64,000 nucleotides of DNA from Planctomycetota bacterium (GTDB lineage Bacteria > Planctomycetota > Phycisphaerae > Phycisphaerales > SM1A02). Positions within the stretch are counted from its first letter, which is position 1; each line of letters begins with the position of its first letter. The translations under genes and the position numbers were made by a program. This document shows positions 8,881 to 17,795 of this stretch, piece by piece. The notes beneath the pieces were generated by a model that saw only the letters and a list, made by a program, of their open reading frames with translations, was not told where the DNA came from and made no database searches. The DNA is taken from contig JAAERN010000009.1 of the NCBI GenBank assembly GCA_024230295.1, positions 186,001 to 250,000 of the forward strand. Direction: 5' to 3'.

Positions 8881-9344
8881 ACCGCGAGCCTGAAACCATC
8901 AACATGGGTGATGAAGACGACCCCGCTGTTCGAACACTTCTTGAAATCGCCCGTACACAGGAAACGCGTCCAACAGCCATGCTTCTAAATCGTGCCGCAA
9001 AGGCCGACGGCGACGAGTGGCTCAACGCCGCTTTGGGCAAAACCCCTGAGGGCAACCCTGTGGACGCAAAGACCCTGCTGTGTACTTCCGGATGTGACGT
9101 GGAGTTTCTTCGAATCCAGTATGGCTTCGCCAAGCAATGTTTTCATAGCGCGAGCTGCGAGGATGAACGAATGCGGGGATTGCTTTGGTACTTGCTGTTG
9201 ATTGCTGCTGCTGCTGTTCACCATGATGTATGCCTCCCAAGTCAACCACCGGCAGTCATCAGCGCCGCGCTGCTTGAAGTGGCGCCCGATCTCTCCGATC
9301 CATGGGGCGATCTTCTCGCTCAGGGGGCCATGGTCATGGACTGA
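8877..9344 (+). CDS. Uncharacterised small protein coupled to the sigma factor
   Basis: This 155-residue protein is not recognised. It is acidic and probably mainly helical, with several Cys residues (CTSGCD; CFHSASCED) and one rather hydrophobic helix (LLWYLLLIAAAAVHH) that is short for a membrane span. The ATG overlaps the sigma factor stop (ATGA), so they are translationally coupled. Genes in this position are often anti-sigma factors. This one lacks the usual N-terminal zinc-binding HxxxCxxC motif and a clear membrane helix, so an anti-sigma role is only a positional guess. Confidence 0.6.
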   Translation: MNREPETINMGDEDDPAVRTLLEIARTQETRPTAMLLNRAAKADGDEWLNAALGKTPEGNPVDAKTLLCTSGCDVEFLRIQYGFAKQCFHSASCEDERMRGLLWYLLLIAAAAVHHDVCLPSQPPAVISAALLEVAPDLSDPWGDLLAQGAMVMD

Positions 9345-9354
9345 GTTCGAACGC

Positions 9355-9394
9355 AGCATCCCACCGCAGACCAGAAGGCCTGTGGCGGGATGCT
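9355..9394. terminator. Hairpin between convergent genes, probable bidirectional terminator
   Basis: Arms 9355-9369 and 9380-9394 pair over 15 positions (AGCATCCC.CCGCAG with its complement, one A-C mismatch and one G-T wobble) around a 10-base loop. It lies between the convergent stops at 9344 and 9429, where a bidirectional terminator is expected. No clear U-tract follows on either strand, which lowers confidence. Confidence 0.45.
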
Positions 9395-9428
9395 CGTGCT
9401 GTCCCAGTCAGATGGGTTCGGTGTCAAC

Positions 9429-11501
9429 TCATTCGCAGGTTCCCCACGCTTCAAGGATTCGCATGAGATCCTCCATGCCGACACTGCCGTCACCACTGAC
9501 GTCCTCGGCACAGGAGGTGCCGGGAGGATCGCTGTGGTCACAGTCATCTTCGCTGTTGAAGTCGACGTTGCGATCACTGATGTCGTCGCCACCCATGCCG
9601 ATGATGACGGACTGAGAATCGAATGCTGGGACATCCAGCCAGGTCATGCGAATGCGGCCGTCCTGAAAGAGTTCAAGCTGCATGGTGTTCTGTGGCTGAC
9701 CACCCCACATCGAATAGGCGGGCACGGCGAGCCAACTGAACGCGATGCGATCAGAACGTCTGACAATCCGAACACTGCCACCAGCCGAAGGGTCCAGATC
9801 GGTGTACATCGGAGCGATGCGAGCGGCTGTCGAGAAGTTCTCGACAGAGGGCCCCTCAAAGAGCCACGGTGCGTTGGCGAAGGTCACGCTGCCGTTGCTG
9901 TGGACCTGCACGTCGCGATATGAGCGACCGGCATATTCGAAGTCCCAGTCCAGTTCGATCCAGAATGATGTGTCGTCCTGTAGATTCAGATCGTCGCCAC
10001 CGGACGGGAGCGGAAGTGCTGTGACGTCCTGCTCTGTGCAGATGTTCCAGCCTCTGCCATCAGGCTCAAATGTCGTTGACATGTTGTGCGGCTTGCTCCC
10101 AGAGTGCTGAAGGAGGCCGTAGTTGCTGGGATCGGATGGACCGGCATCCAGCGCGGTGATCGCAGCGGTGGCGTCGAGCATGCCACCGGTTTCGGTTGAA
10201 TACGCAAGCGAATCAAGTGGACGTACAGACGAGAGGATCGCCTGTTTCATCTCAGCCGCAGTGGCATTGCCATTGCTGCGAGCAAGAAGAAGGGCTGCGA
10301 CACCAGCGACATGAGGGGCCGCCATCGAAGTGCCATTGAGCGCCCTGTACTGATTTCCCGCGGTCGAGCTCATGATGCCCCAGCCAGGTGCTGCAAGATC
10401 GACGCCATTGCCATGATTTGAGAATGATGCCAGTTGACCATCGGGCCGCAGCGCGGCGACTGAGATGATGCAGTCGAGGTTGTAGGCAGCCGGATAACCA
10501 CACGAGCCACCATCGTTGCCGGCGGAAATCACGAAGAGATGATCGTGATCTCTACCAGCTGCTTCCATGACGTCATGGAGGCCAGTGTCGTAGCCGCCGC
10601 CGCCCCAACTATTGTTTGAGATCCTGGCGCCGTTGAGCACCGCATATTCAATGGCTTTGATTGCCTCTGAGAGATAGCCGCCGGACTCTCCTATAAATTG
10701 AACCGGCATGATGGTGGCACCGGGGGCGACGCCGATGATGCCGGTGTTGTTGTTCCCTACCGCAGCAATCGTGCCGGAGGTGTGTGTGCCGTGATCCATG
10801 GGGATAGAACCGGCCTGATTGTCACTGAAATTCCAACCATGAACATCATCGATATACCCATTGTTGTCATCATCAACACCGTTGTGGGGATTCTCGCCGG
10901 TGTTGGTCCAGACGATTTCTAGCAGTTCGTCATGCTCAATATCAACACCGTTGTCGATGACTGCAACAACGACGTTGTCCGCACCTGGCTGCATGCCCCA
11001 TGCTTCTTCGGCGCGAATGTCGATGTCAGGCGTACCGGTAATCCAGTAGCCGTTGCTCTCGACATCCTGACCGGTATTCTTGAGACCCCAGAGTTCATCC
11101 CACTTCGGATCATTGCTGTTGTCGGTCTGCATCAGGTAGGAGGGGTGTGAGTATAGAACGCCCTCAGCGCGGCCCCGAGCGGCCTGGAGACCATTGGAAA
11201 CGCTTCCCTGAATATCGAGAACCATCAGGCCGGGAACGAGTTTTGATTCCCACCGAACGCCGCCTCGTGTCTGGCTCAAGATGGAACGCAGCGACTCATT
11301 GGCCTTGGATCGCTTAGAGGTATCGAGTCGAACGACGAGTTGACCGGGATTATGTGCTTTGGATGTGAGTTCCTGGATGGAGGCTGCGTTGACCTTGTTG
11401 TGAGGAGAGGCTGTGGAGGGGGATTGCGTTGCAGCCAACGACAACGTATTGGCCAAGAGAACAAACATGCTCAATGTGGCTGCTGCTTTGAAAGTGTTCA
11501 T
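9429..11501 (-). CDS. Secreted subtilisin-like (S8) serine protease with dockerin-like tail
   Basis: The precursor is 690 residues: signal peptide (about 1-24, MNTFKAAATLSMFVLLANTLS), a fervidolysin-like inhibitor prodomain (about 50-135), and an S8 catalytic domain with the three active-site motifs: Asp in VIDNGVDIEHDEL, His in HGTHTSGT, and Ser in GTSMAAPHVAGVAALL. A beta-rich domain of about 150 residues follows, then a dockerin-like tail (DVSGDGSVGMEDLMRILEAWG) ending TCE. The start at 11501 has AAAGGA about 8 bases upstream and yields the signal peptide; an upstream ATG at 11609 would add 36 non-hydrophobic residues. It is probably exported and autoprocessed, acting on extracellular protein. 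Only one half of the usual dockerin repeat pair is present. Confidence 0.92.
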   Translation of the reverse strand: MNTFKAAATLSMFVLLANTLSLAATQSPSTASPHNKVNAASIQELTSKAHNPGQLVVRLDTSKRSKANESLRSILSQTRGGVRWESKLVPGLMVLDIQGSVSNGLQAARGRAEGVLYSHPSYLMQTDNSNDPKWDELWGLKNTGQDVESNGYWITGTPDIDIRAEEAWGMQPGADNVVVAVIDNGVDIEHDELLEIVWTNTGENPHNGVDDDNNGYIDDVHGWNFSDNQAGSIPMDHGTHTSGTIAAVGNNNTGIIGVAPGATIMPVQFIGESGGYLSEAIKAIEYAVLNGARISNNSWGGGGYDTGLHDVMEAAGRDHDHLFVISAGNDGGSCGYPAAYNLDCIISVAALRPDGQLASFSNHGNGVDLAAPGWGIMSSTAGNQYRALNGTSMAAPHVAGVAALLLARSNGNATAAEMKQAILSSVRPLDSLAYSTETGGMLDATAAITALDAGPSDPSNYGLLQHSGSKPHNMSTTFEPDGRGWNICTEQDVTALPLPSGGDDLNLQDDTSFWIELDWDFEYAGRSYRDVQVHSNGSVTFANAPWLFEGPSVENFSTAARIAPMYTDLDPSAGGSVRIVRRSDRIAFSWLAVPAYSMWGGQPQNTMQLELFQDGRIRMTWLDVPAFDSQSVIIGMGGDDISDRNVDFNSEDDCDHSDPPGTSCAEDVSGDGSVGMEDLMRILEAWGTCE

Positions 11502-11985
11502 GCCGAGTTCCTTTTGCCGTGTATCAGGGCCGTGAGTAGGCCTTTGATCAGAGAGCGGTGAAACCCGGTTTCCTGCAGGAAATACTCTGAATATTTCTGC
11601 CCAACCCACCAGCTGCGGCTTTGTTCATTGATTCAAGGGTGTTTCTAGGGGCTTTGCGGGTCTCACCAGAGTCAAAATTTGAGCATTTGGGTGGTCCAAC
11701 ACGACACCAACAACGATCAAGAGAAGCACATAACAGGGGGTGCGCACATCTCTGCACACAAAGGGGGGCATGGTCCCCTGCTGGCCCAGTTGGTGAGCCA
11801 ATGGGACACACTGCCGGGACCAGTACACAAAGTCAGTCAGGCCGAGTGATACGGCTGATTGCCAGATCGGCCGCCAGAACTGCTAATTGCAAACCATCTC
11901 CATGCAGAATCTGAACAATTGCACACTTACCATTCGCGGCAACTCATTCACCGGGCCATGACGGCTCATCCAAGGAGGCGCGTTC
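11502..11985. other. 484-bp divergent intergenic region (subtilase / porin)
   Basis: No gene is visible. It must hold the promoters of the leftward subtilase and the rightward porin. I could not settle on convincing -35/-10 pairs. It contains two overlapping palindromes near the subtilase side (described separately) and a strong ribosome-binding site AAGGAGG at 11972-11978 for the porin. Confidence 0.6.
11560..11582. promoter_or_regulatory. Overlapping palindromes, candidate operator upstream of the subtilase
   Basis: GAAACC-C-GGTTTC (11560-11572) and the perfect 14-base palindrome TTTCCTGCAGGAAA (11569-11582) share four bases. They lie 59-81 bases upstream of the subtilase start codon, where a repressor or activator could act. 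No regulator is identified, and chance occurrence cannot be excluded. Confidence 0.3.
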
Positions 11986-13422
11986 ATGAAGACATGTGTC
12001 ATCGCATCACTTCTGACCGTGGGTATGGCGGCACCAGCTCACGCACAGGATCAACGGGAGCATGAGATCGCAGAACTGCGATCCATGGTCGAAACCCTTC
12101 GCGGCGAAGTCGATGTGCTTCGCGCCGAGGATTCAGATCAGTGGCTGAGCGAACGCCGCAGCGAGCAGATTCGCGGCATCGTTCAAGATGTGCTTGCAGA
12201 TGCGGATACTCGTGCCAGTTTGCAGGGGGCCGCTGCAACGAGTGGCTACAAGGGGGGGTTCTTTGTTCAGTCGGCGGACGGAAATTGGACGCTCAAACTG
12301 AATGGACAGATCCAGGTCCGGTGGAACTACAACCACGCCCCGAATGGCACGACGACGAATGCCGACGAGGAGTATGGATTCCATATTCGCCGCGCGAAGC
12401 TGAAGTTCAGTGGCAATGTGATCGACCCTTCATGGGGCTACAAGATCACCATTGGCAATGATCGAAACAAGAGCGGGGCCGTCGTTGACAACAACGCCAA
12501 CACATATCTTGAAGATGCGTGGATCAACAAAAAGATGGACGATGGTTGGTACTTCAAGGCCGGCCAATTCAAAGCGCCCTATCTTCGAGAGGAAGTCGTC
12601 AGTTCGAGCGCGCAGTTGACTGTCGAGCGTTCCATGATCAACAACCAATTTACGTATGGTTGGGCGCAGGGTATCGAGCTGGGATCGAAGAACGAAGATC
12701 TGTGGGGCCGCGTTTGGTACGGCGACGGTCCCAACTCACTCAATCAATATGGAAACGACAACGGCATCAACTCGCTTGTCGGGCGATTGGATTACAAGCT
12801 TTCCGGCGACTGGAGAGATTGGAAAACACTGAGTGGCCGCGGCATCAAGAGTGACTCGTATGCCTTTGTCGGTGCCGCGTTCCAGTGGTTCAACATCAGC
12901 CACGATCGCGCGAACAGTGACCACGAGTATGGCGGCGCGGATGCAACCCGCAGCTATGGCTTTACCGTTGACGCTTCGGTAGGCGGGCAAGGCTGGACTG
13001 CCTTCACCTACTTCACTTATGCCGATGGCAAGAACGGCGGTGGCGGCAATCCTGATGATGCTCAAGGTTGGGGCTGGGTCATGCAGGGTGGCATCGACGT
13101 ATGCGACGACGTGCAGATTTTCGGTCGCTATGAACTCGGTGACATTCGCAATTTCAGTAGCGCTTCAGGTGGTGGTATTGCTGCCACCGATCATCGCAAC
13201 GGGCACGACAGCACCGTGACAGTCGGCCTCAACTACTGGCCTGCCAGCATCAGGAACGTCAAGTTCACGGCCGATCTTGGATACGCCTTTTCGTTCATCA
13301 ACAATGGGGGCAGCGTTCCGAGCGCCGACTACACCAGTTCCGGCAACGGCTGGCGTGCCGACGAGGATGGATCCGAAGGAGGCCAGTGGCTGATTCGCAC
13401 ACAGATGCAACTATTGTTCTGA
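11986..13422 (+). CDS. OprO/OprP-type outer-membrane porin
   Basis: The protein is 478 residues with a signal peptide (about 1-20, ASLLTVGMAAPAHAQ), a short coiled-coil (about 22-55, heptad-like EIAELRSMVETLRGEVDVLR) and a long beta-barrel domain. The segment W.LKLNGQIQVRWNYN and FHIRRAKLKFSGNV is typical of phosphate-selective porin O/P family members, and the C-terminus ends in aromatic-rich strands (LIRTQMQLLF) with a terminal Phe as in outer-membrane proteins. AAGGAGGCG lies just upstream of the ATG. Its transport substrate is unknown; polyphosphate/phosphate is the family precedent. The N-terminal coiled-coil may link the barrel to the cell wall or form a trimer. Confidence 0.88.
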   Translation: MKTCVIASLLTVGMAAPAHAQDQREHEIAELRSMVETLRGEVDVLRAEDSDQWLSERRSEQIRGIVQDVLADADTRASLQGAAATSGYKGGFFVQSADGNWTLKLNGQIQVRWNYNHAPNGTTTNADEEYGFHIRRAKLKFSGNVIDPSWGYKITIGNDRNKSGAVVDNNANTYLEDAWINKKMDDGWYFKAGQFKAPYLREEVVSSSAQLTVERSMINNQFTYGWAQGIELGSKNEDLWGRVWYGDGPNSLNQYGNDNGINSLVGRLDYKLSGDWRDWKTLSGRGIKSDSYAFVGAAFQWFNISHDRANSDHEYGGADATRSYGFTVDASVGGQGWTAFTYFTYADGKNGGGGNPDDAQGWGWVMQGGIDVCDDVQIFGRYELGDIRNFSSASGGGIAATDHRNGHDSTVTVGLNYWPASIRNVKFTADLGYAFSFINNGGSVPSADYTSSGNGWRADEDGSEGGQWLIRTQMQLLF

Positions 13423-13471
13423 TCCCCCCGGAAGTCTTGGCTCTTCGAGAACAGAACGATCATCCATCGCT

Positions 13472-13495
13472 CCGCCCCGGTTTGATCCGGGGCGG
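13472..13495. terminator. Terminator hairpin after the porin
   Basis: A perfect 9-bp stem (CCGCCCCGG at 13472-13480 with CCGGGGCGG at 13487-13495) encloses the loop TTTGAT. It lies 50 bases after the porin stop and just before the convergent stop at 13504, so it can serve both strands. The U-tract is poor (GCGTTTGTC). Confidence 0.6.
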
Positions 13496-13503
13496 GGCGT
13501 TTG

Positions 13504-15453
13504 TCAATGGAGTGGGCGTACTGTTGGCATGGGCGACGGCATCAGAACACGCAGCAACTCGGCGACGGACCATGCCTGCGCCGGACATCCATGGGGCTCG
13601 TGAGGCGCATCACCATCATAAACCTCGGCGACCTGCCCAATACACCCGTGCTCAAGTGATACAAGGAGTGCAGCGGTCGCCTCGTTGACTTCAATTTTCG
13701 CTGCGTCTGGGTCATCACAAACCGCTCGCACCGCATCGCAGTATGGACCAATGAGCCATGGCCACACGGTTCCGTTGTGGTAAGCCGTGTCTCGCGAAAC
13801 CATGTCACCATCGAACCGACCTCGGTAGTTTGCATCATCAGGCGAGAGCGTTCGCAATCCATACGGCGTCAACAGTTGGTTGGTGACAACATCCATCATT
13901 CGTCGTGCGTGCGACTTCTCAAGCGGACAATGCGGCAGCGAAGCGGCAAAGACTTGGTTCGGCCTGATCTGTGGATTGCCAGCCCACTTGCCGTCCCGCC
14001 ATTCAAGAAGATCGAAGCAACATCCTTCCCCCTCGTTCCAGAATGCACCGAAGGATCGCCCCGCCATGTCGGCCCAGGAAGTAAGGAAGGACGATTCACC
14101 TGGCAGTAAGTTTGCAAGCAGACGGAGCCCGCTGTGCCAGAGTGCCGAGAGTTCTATTGGCTTGCCGAGGCGAGGTGTGACGGCGACGCCGTCGATGCGA
14201 GCGTCCATCCACGTCAAGGCCTCGCCTTCGATCCCTGCTTCAACAAGACCGTCGGTGCCGATGCGAACGCCCGGACAGCGTCCTTCGATGTGGGCGTAGA
14301 CAACTTCCATCGCTGCTGCGAGAAGAGCTTCTCCGCCTGGCGCTTGAAGTGTTCCACCGGCCTGTTCGACGTAATTTGCAATGGCGTGGAGGAACCAGAG
14401 GCTTGCGTCCGCCGTGTTGTAGTGCGCGTGTGCCGGGTCACGATCATCGAATCGATTTGGAATCAGGCCGTCACAGATCGAACTTGCAAACGTCTCCAGT
14501 ACGAGCCTCGCTTCTTCAATGCGACCAGTTGAGAGCAGCAGCCCACGAAGCGAAATCATTGCGTCGCGACCCCAGTCGGCAAACCATGGATAGCCCGCGA
14601 TGATTGTGGCACCGGCAGTGGATTGATTTGGGCCTGAACGCGCAACGACGAACTGATCGGCCGCGACTACCAATCTGGTGTTGATGGACCCCGTACAACG
14701 GGTGCAGGCATCGGGTGGCAGCGGAACGAAAGCGTCCATCTCGGCAGTCATCTCAAACCATGGATGCTCGCTGCTCAACTCGGCTTCGACCGTTCCTGCG
14801 GCGAGTGACGACTCTCGATGGTCGTATCCACGTTCTTGCTCGACCGGGTACTCGAACTCATGCCACCAACCGGCGTCCTCATGCCACTCGCCGCGAGAGC
14901 AACGCAAGATGAGTTCAATATCGTCTCGACGGGCACGAAGGACGCGCCCAGTTCGTTTCAGTGAGATGCCGTTTGTCAGTGTCTGCAAGGTGTGGAAGTC
15001 GCGGAGCAAGACAAGTGGCCGAACGCGAAGCATTGCTGTATCGGGAAGCGTGTCCACCTGCCAGCGAATCGTGCAGGCATTGAATCCACGCTTCAATGTG
15101 AGCGTTTTGCTGATTGTGATGCCAGAGGGGAGGCTCCACCGCCAGATGGCAGAAGAGAGATCGCAGTCAAAGTTCAGTAGGCGGGTCCAGCCATCTGGAT
15201 TCGGAGTCGGGTCTTCGCGGAACAGAAAACTGGACAGGGGGATCTCCCCAGATCCTGGGAGCGAAATCGTATCGATTGTGCTGTGTAGCGCCACGACTCG
15301 TGCCGTCGGTGGATCAGTGGCGCCTACGAGAAGTCCGTGGTATCGCCGCGTCGGGATTCCGCACGCGGTTCCCATCGCAAAGCCACCGAGTCCGTTTGTA
15401 AGTAACCATTCGCGATCGAGTTCTGGTTTTGATTCGTGGGGACCGTGGCCCAT
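13504..15453 (-). CDS. Glycogen debranching enzyme / amylo-alpha-1,6-glucosidase
   Basis: The product is about 649 residues from the ATG at 15453, which lies 7 bases after the pgi stop. An upstream ATG at 15519 would overlap pgi by 59 bases and has no well-placed Shine-Dalgarno. The N-terminal domain begins with the family signature LTNGLGGFAMGT...PTRRYHGLLV. The C-terminal (alpha/alpha)6 barrel carries YPWFADWGRDAMI and NGTVWPWLIGPY, where the acidic residues are expected to be catalytic. It hydrolyses alpha-1,6 branch points of glycogen or limit dextrin and releases free glucose, which the glucokinase at 17086 in the same operon could phosphorylate. It is likely cytoplasmic, with no signal peptide. 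Confidence 0.9.
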   Translation of the reverse strand: MGHGPHESKPELDREWLLTNGLGGFAMGTACGIPTRRYHGLLVGATDPPTARVVALHSTIDTISLPGSGEIPLSSFLFREDPTPNPDGWTRLLNFDCDLSSAIWRWSLPSGITISKTLTLKRGFNACTIRWQVDTLPDTAMLRVRPLVLLRDFHTLQTLTNGISLKRTGRVLRARRDDIELILRCSRGEWHEDAGWWHEFEYPVEQERGYDHRESSLAAGTVEAELSSEHPWFEMTAEMDAFVPLPPDACTRCTGSINTRLVVAADQFVVARSGPNQSTAGATIIAGYPWFADWGRDAMISLRGLLLSTGRIEEARLVLETFASSICDGLIPNRFDDRDPAHAHYNTADASLWFLHAIANYVEQAGGTLQAPGGEALLAAAMEVVYAHIEGRCPGVRIGTDGLVEAGIEGEALTWMDARIDGVAVTPRLGKPIELSALWHSGLRLLANLLPGESSFLTSWADMAGRSFGAFWNEGEGCCFDLLEWRDGKWAGNPQIRPNQVFAASLPHCPLEKSHARRMMDVVTNQLLTPYGLRTLSPDDANYRGRFDGDMVSRDTAYHNGTVWPWLIGPYCDAVRAVCDDPDAAKIEVNEATAALLVSLEHGCIGQVAEVYDGDAPHEPHGCPAQAWSVAELLRVLMPSPMPTVRPLH

Positions 15454-15460
15454 GGTGTGC

Positions 15461-17089
15461 TCAGATTCGGGATTGGCCGAGGGTGTTGAGATGATCGACG
15501 AGTCGAAGCGTTGTTTCATCTCCCGAAGCAGCGTCGCCGGTCAGTCCAGGGAGAATATCACCCGCAAGCGTCTTTCCAAGTTCGACGCCCCATTGATCGA
15601 ATGAGTCGATGCCCCACACGGCACCTTGCACGAAGACGCGGTGTTCGTAGAGCGCTATCAGGCGTCCAAGTTGAGTGGGGTCGAGACGGGGGTAGAGCAT
15701 CGTTGTTGAAGGCCGGTTGCCGGGCATGACCTTGTGCGGGGCCAATTCACGAATCTGCTCATCGTCGAGTCCGGTTTTCGCGAGGTCGGCAGTTACTTCG
15801 TCGAGCGTCTTCCCCCTCGCAAGGGCTTCGGATTGGGCGAGGCAGTTCGCCAGAAGCATGGCTTGGCGATCGTCGGAGCCCGGGCACTCTGATTGTGCCG
15901 CGACAAGGAAATCACATGGAACCATCGTTGTGCCTTGGTGGAGCATCTGATGGAATGAGTGTTGCCCGTTCGTTCCCGGTTCACCCCATACGACGAACGC
16001 CGTTCCGTGCGTCACCTCGGTGCCATCGATCCGAACATGCTTCCCATTGCTCTCCATTTCCAGTTGCTGCAGATAGGCCGGAAGCCGGTGGAGATGCTGG
16101 TCATAGGGAAGCACTGCTCGACTCTGACATCCCCAACACTCGCGGTACCAGCAGTCCAGAAGCCCAAGAAGCACCGGGATGTTCGTCTCGATCGGTGTGT
16201 CGCGGAAGTGTTGGTCGATCTCGTAAGCGCCTTCGAGCATGGCTTCGAACTGGTCAAAGCCGATGGCCACGGCGATCGAGAGACCGATGGCCGACCACAT
16301 CGAATAGCGTCCGCCGACCCAGTCCCAGAAACCAAACATGTTTTCGGTATCGATTCCAAAGTCCCGTACACGATCCGCGTTCGTTGATACAGCGACGAAA
16401 TGTTTCGATACAGCATCGCTTCCGAGGGCTTCGGTGACCCATCGCCGCGCTGCATGCGCATTGGCGAGCGTTTCTTGCGTACCGAATGTCTTGGAGGCCA
16501 CGATGAACAGCGTCGTTTCGGGGTCGAGTGAGCTCAGCGTGTCGGCCAGATGCGAGGGATCGACATTGGACACAAAGTGTGCTCGGATTCCGCTGGTCCA
16601 CCAGGGCCGAAGTGCTTGGGTTGCCATGACCGGGCCAAGATCTGATCCGCCGATGCCGATGTTGACGACATTCTCGATGCGGCGATCGGTGGCGCCTGTC
16701 CACGAGCCGTCGTGGATTGACTTGCAGAAGGATTGCATATGGCGAAGAACATCGCGAACGCCGGGCATTACGTCCTGGCCATCCGCCTGCATGGGGCGGT
16801 CCGAACAGTTCCGCAAGGCCATATGCATTGCGGCGCGGCCTTCAGTTGTGTTGACCGGCTCGCCGGCGAACATGGCGTCTCGCATCGCTTCAACCTCGCG
16901 TTCCCGGGCCAGCGCCATGAGCAGCGTGAGCGTGTCGGGAGTTGCGAGATGTCTGGTGAGATCAACTGTAAAATCACCGACTGTGTGGACGAAGTCTCTT
17001 GCGCGATCCGGTGCGCGAACGAGATCTCGCAGCGTGACCCCATCGAGTTTCGAGCGGTGGGCATGGAGATCATTCCAGGCTCGGCTCAT
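15461..17089 (-). CDS. pgi: Glucose-6-phosphate isomerase
   Basis: The enzyme is 542 residues, close to the usual large bacterial form. Both PGI signatures are present: VGGRYSMWSAIG and SFDQWGVELGK, the latter with the active-site Lys. The GIGGSDLGP loop binds the sugar phosphate. It interconverts glucose-6-phosphate and fructose-6-phosphate. The ATG at 17089 overlaps the stop of the glucokinase gene (ATGA) and is preferred to the ATG at 17152, which would lie deep inside that gene. It is followed by the debranching enzyme gene. Confidence 0.97.
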   Translation of the reverse strand: MSRAWNDLHAHRSKLDGVTLRDLVRAPDRARDFVHTVGDFTVDLTRHLATPDTLTLLMALAREREVEAMRDAMFAGEPVNTTEGRAAMHMALRNCSDRPMQADGQDVMPGVRDVLRHMQSFCKSIHDGSWTGATDRRIENVVNIGIGGSDLGPVMATQALRPWWTSGIRAHFVSNVDPSHLADTLSSLDPETTLFIVASKTFGTQETLANAHAARRWVTEALGSDAVSKHFVAVSTNADRVRDFGIDTENMFGFWDWVGGRYSMWSAIGLSIAVAIGFDQFEAMLEGAYEIDQHFRDTPIETNIPVLLGLLDCWYRECWGCQSRAVLPYDQHLHRLPAYLQQLEMESNGKHVRIDGTEVTHGTAFVVWGEPGTNGQHSFHQMLHQGTTMVPCDFLVAAQSECPGSDDRQAMLLANCLAQSEALARGKTLDEVTADLAKTGLDDEQIRELAPHKVMPGNRPSTTMLYPRLDPTQLGRLIALYEHRVFVQGAVWGIDSFDQWGVELGKTLAGDILPGLTGDAASGDETTLRLVDHLNTLGQSRI

Positions 17090-17748
17090 GAGTCGTGCTC
17101 CCACATCCTGAATCCGCCGATGAAGGCGTTGAAGTTGTTGCCACGTTCGCATCGTTCCGGGAGATCATCGAGTTTCATGACATTGCCTCCGCCAAGAACC
17201 ACATAGTCTGGGTCGATGGCATCCACGAACTGATCAACAACCTCATAAACGGTATCGCGCCAGACCTCGAAGCCATCTCGGTCGAGGGCGGCCTTGCCGG
17301 TGTGCTCCTCGAACGAGGACTCGCGGAACGGCATGTGCCCGAGTTCCAGAGGCTCAAGTCGATCGTGCTCGATCATGGCCGAACCAAGTCCGGTGCCGAG
17401 GCCGAGAAAGAGCATGCGGCCTCCGTGATAGCTTCCAAGTGCCTGCATCGCCGCATCGTTGAGAATGCGGACGGGGCAGCCGAAGGCCGCTTCATAGTCA
17501 AATCCGACCCACCCGCCACCCAGATTCGATGGGTTGAGGAGGGGCCGCCCACCCACGACGGGGGAGGGGTAGCCGATGGATACACGGTCCCAAGTCCAGT
17601 CCGAACACGTTTCTTGGACCGCCTCGGCCATGTACTCAGCGGAGACATGGGAGCCGGACTTCACCTCTCGCCGGGTTTCTTCACCCGATCGAAGGATCTT
17701 CAGACTCGTACCGCCGACGTCGATCACAAGGATGTCCACAGGAGGCAC
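17086..17748 (-). CDS. ppgK: ROK-family glucokinase, polyphosphate-glucokinase-like
   Basis: The product is about 220 residues from the GTG at 17748. VIDVGGTSLKIL is the N-terminal phosphate-binding loop, WTWDRVSIGYPSPV and NLGGGWVGFDYEAAFG match polyphosphate glucokinases, and ILNDAAMQALGSY plus LFLGLGTGLGSAMI are the ROK active-site and second phosphate loops (catalytic Asp in ND). It phosphorylates glucose to glucose-6-phosphate using polyphosphate and/or ATP; which donor is used cannot be told from sequence. An ATG at 17844 would overlap the divergent rpiB-tal gene and was rejected; GTG 17739 is a further option. It is the first gene of the leftward operon. Confidence 0.82.
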   Translation of the reverse strand: MPPVDILVIDVGGTSLKILRSGEETRREVKSGSHVSAEYMAEAVQETCSDWTWDRVSIGYPSPVVGGRPLLNPSNLGGGWVGFDYEAAFGCPVRILNDAAMQALGSYHGGRMLFLGLGTGLGSAMIEHDRLEPLELGHMPFRESSFEEHTGKAALDRDGFEVWRDTVYEVVDQFVDAIDPDYVVLGGGNVMKLDDLPERCERGNNFNAFIGGFRMWEHDS

Positions 17749-17795
17749 GATAGCCGATGCTCCGGTGTCGTTATCTTGCTCGCTGGAGGCGCGCG

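Noticed and set aside
11583-11985. Possible -35/-10 pairs for the porin (e.g. TTGCAA near 11885)
   Set aside because: The matching -10 elements were poor and several equally weak alternatives existed, so no promoter was assigned.
14678-15604. 308-codon plus-strand open frame
   Set aside because: It is antisense to the well-supported debranching enzyme and the end of pgi, and the translation is low-complexity Ser/Arg-rich with no motif.
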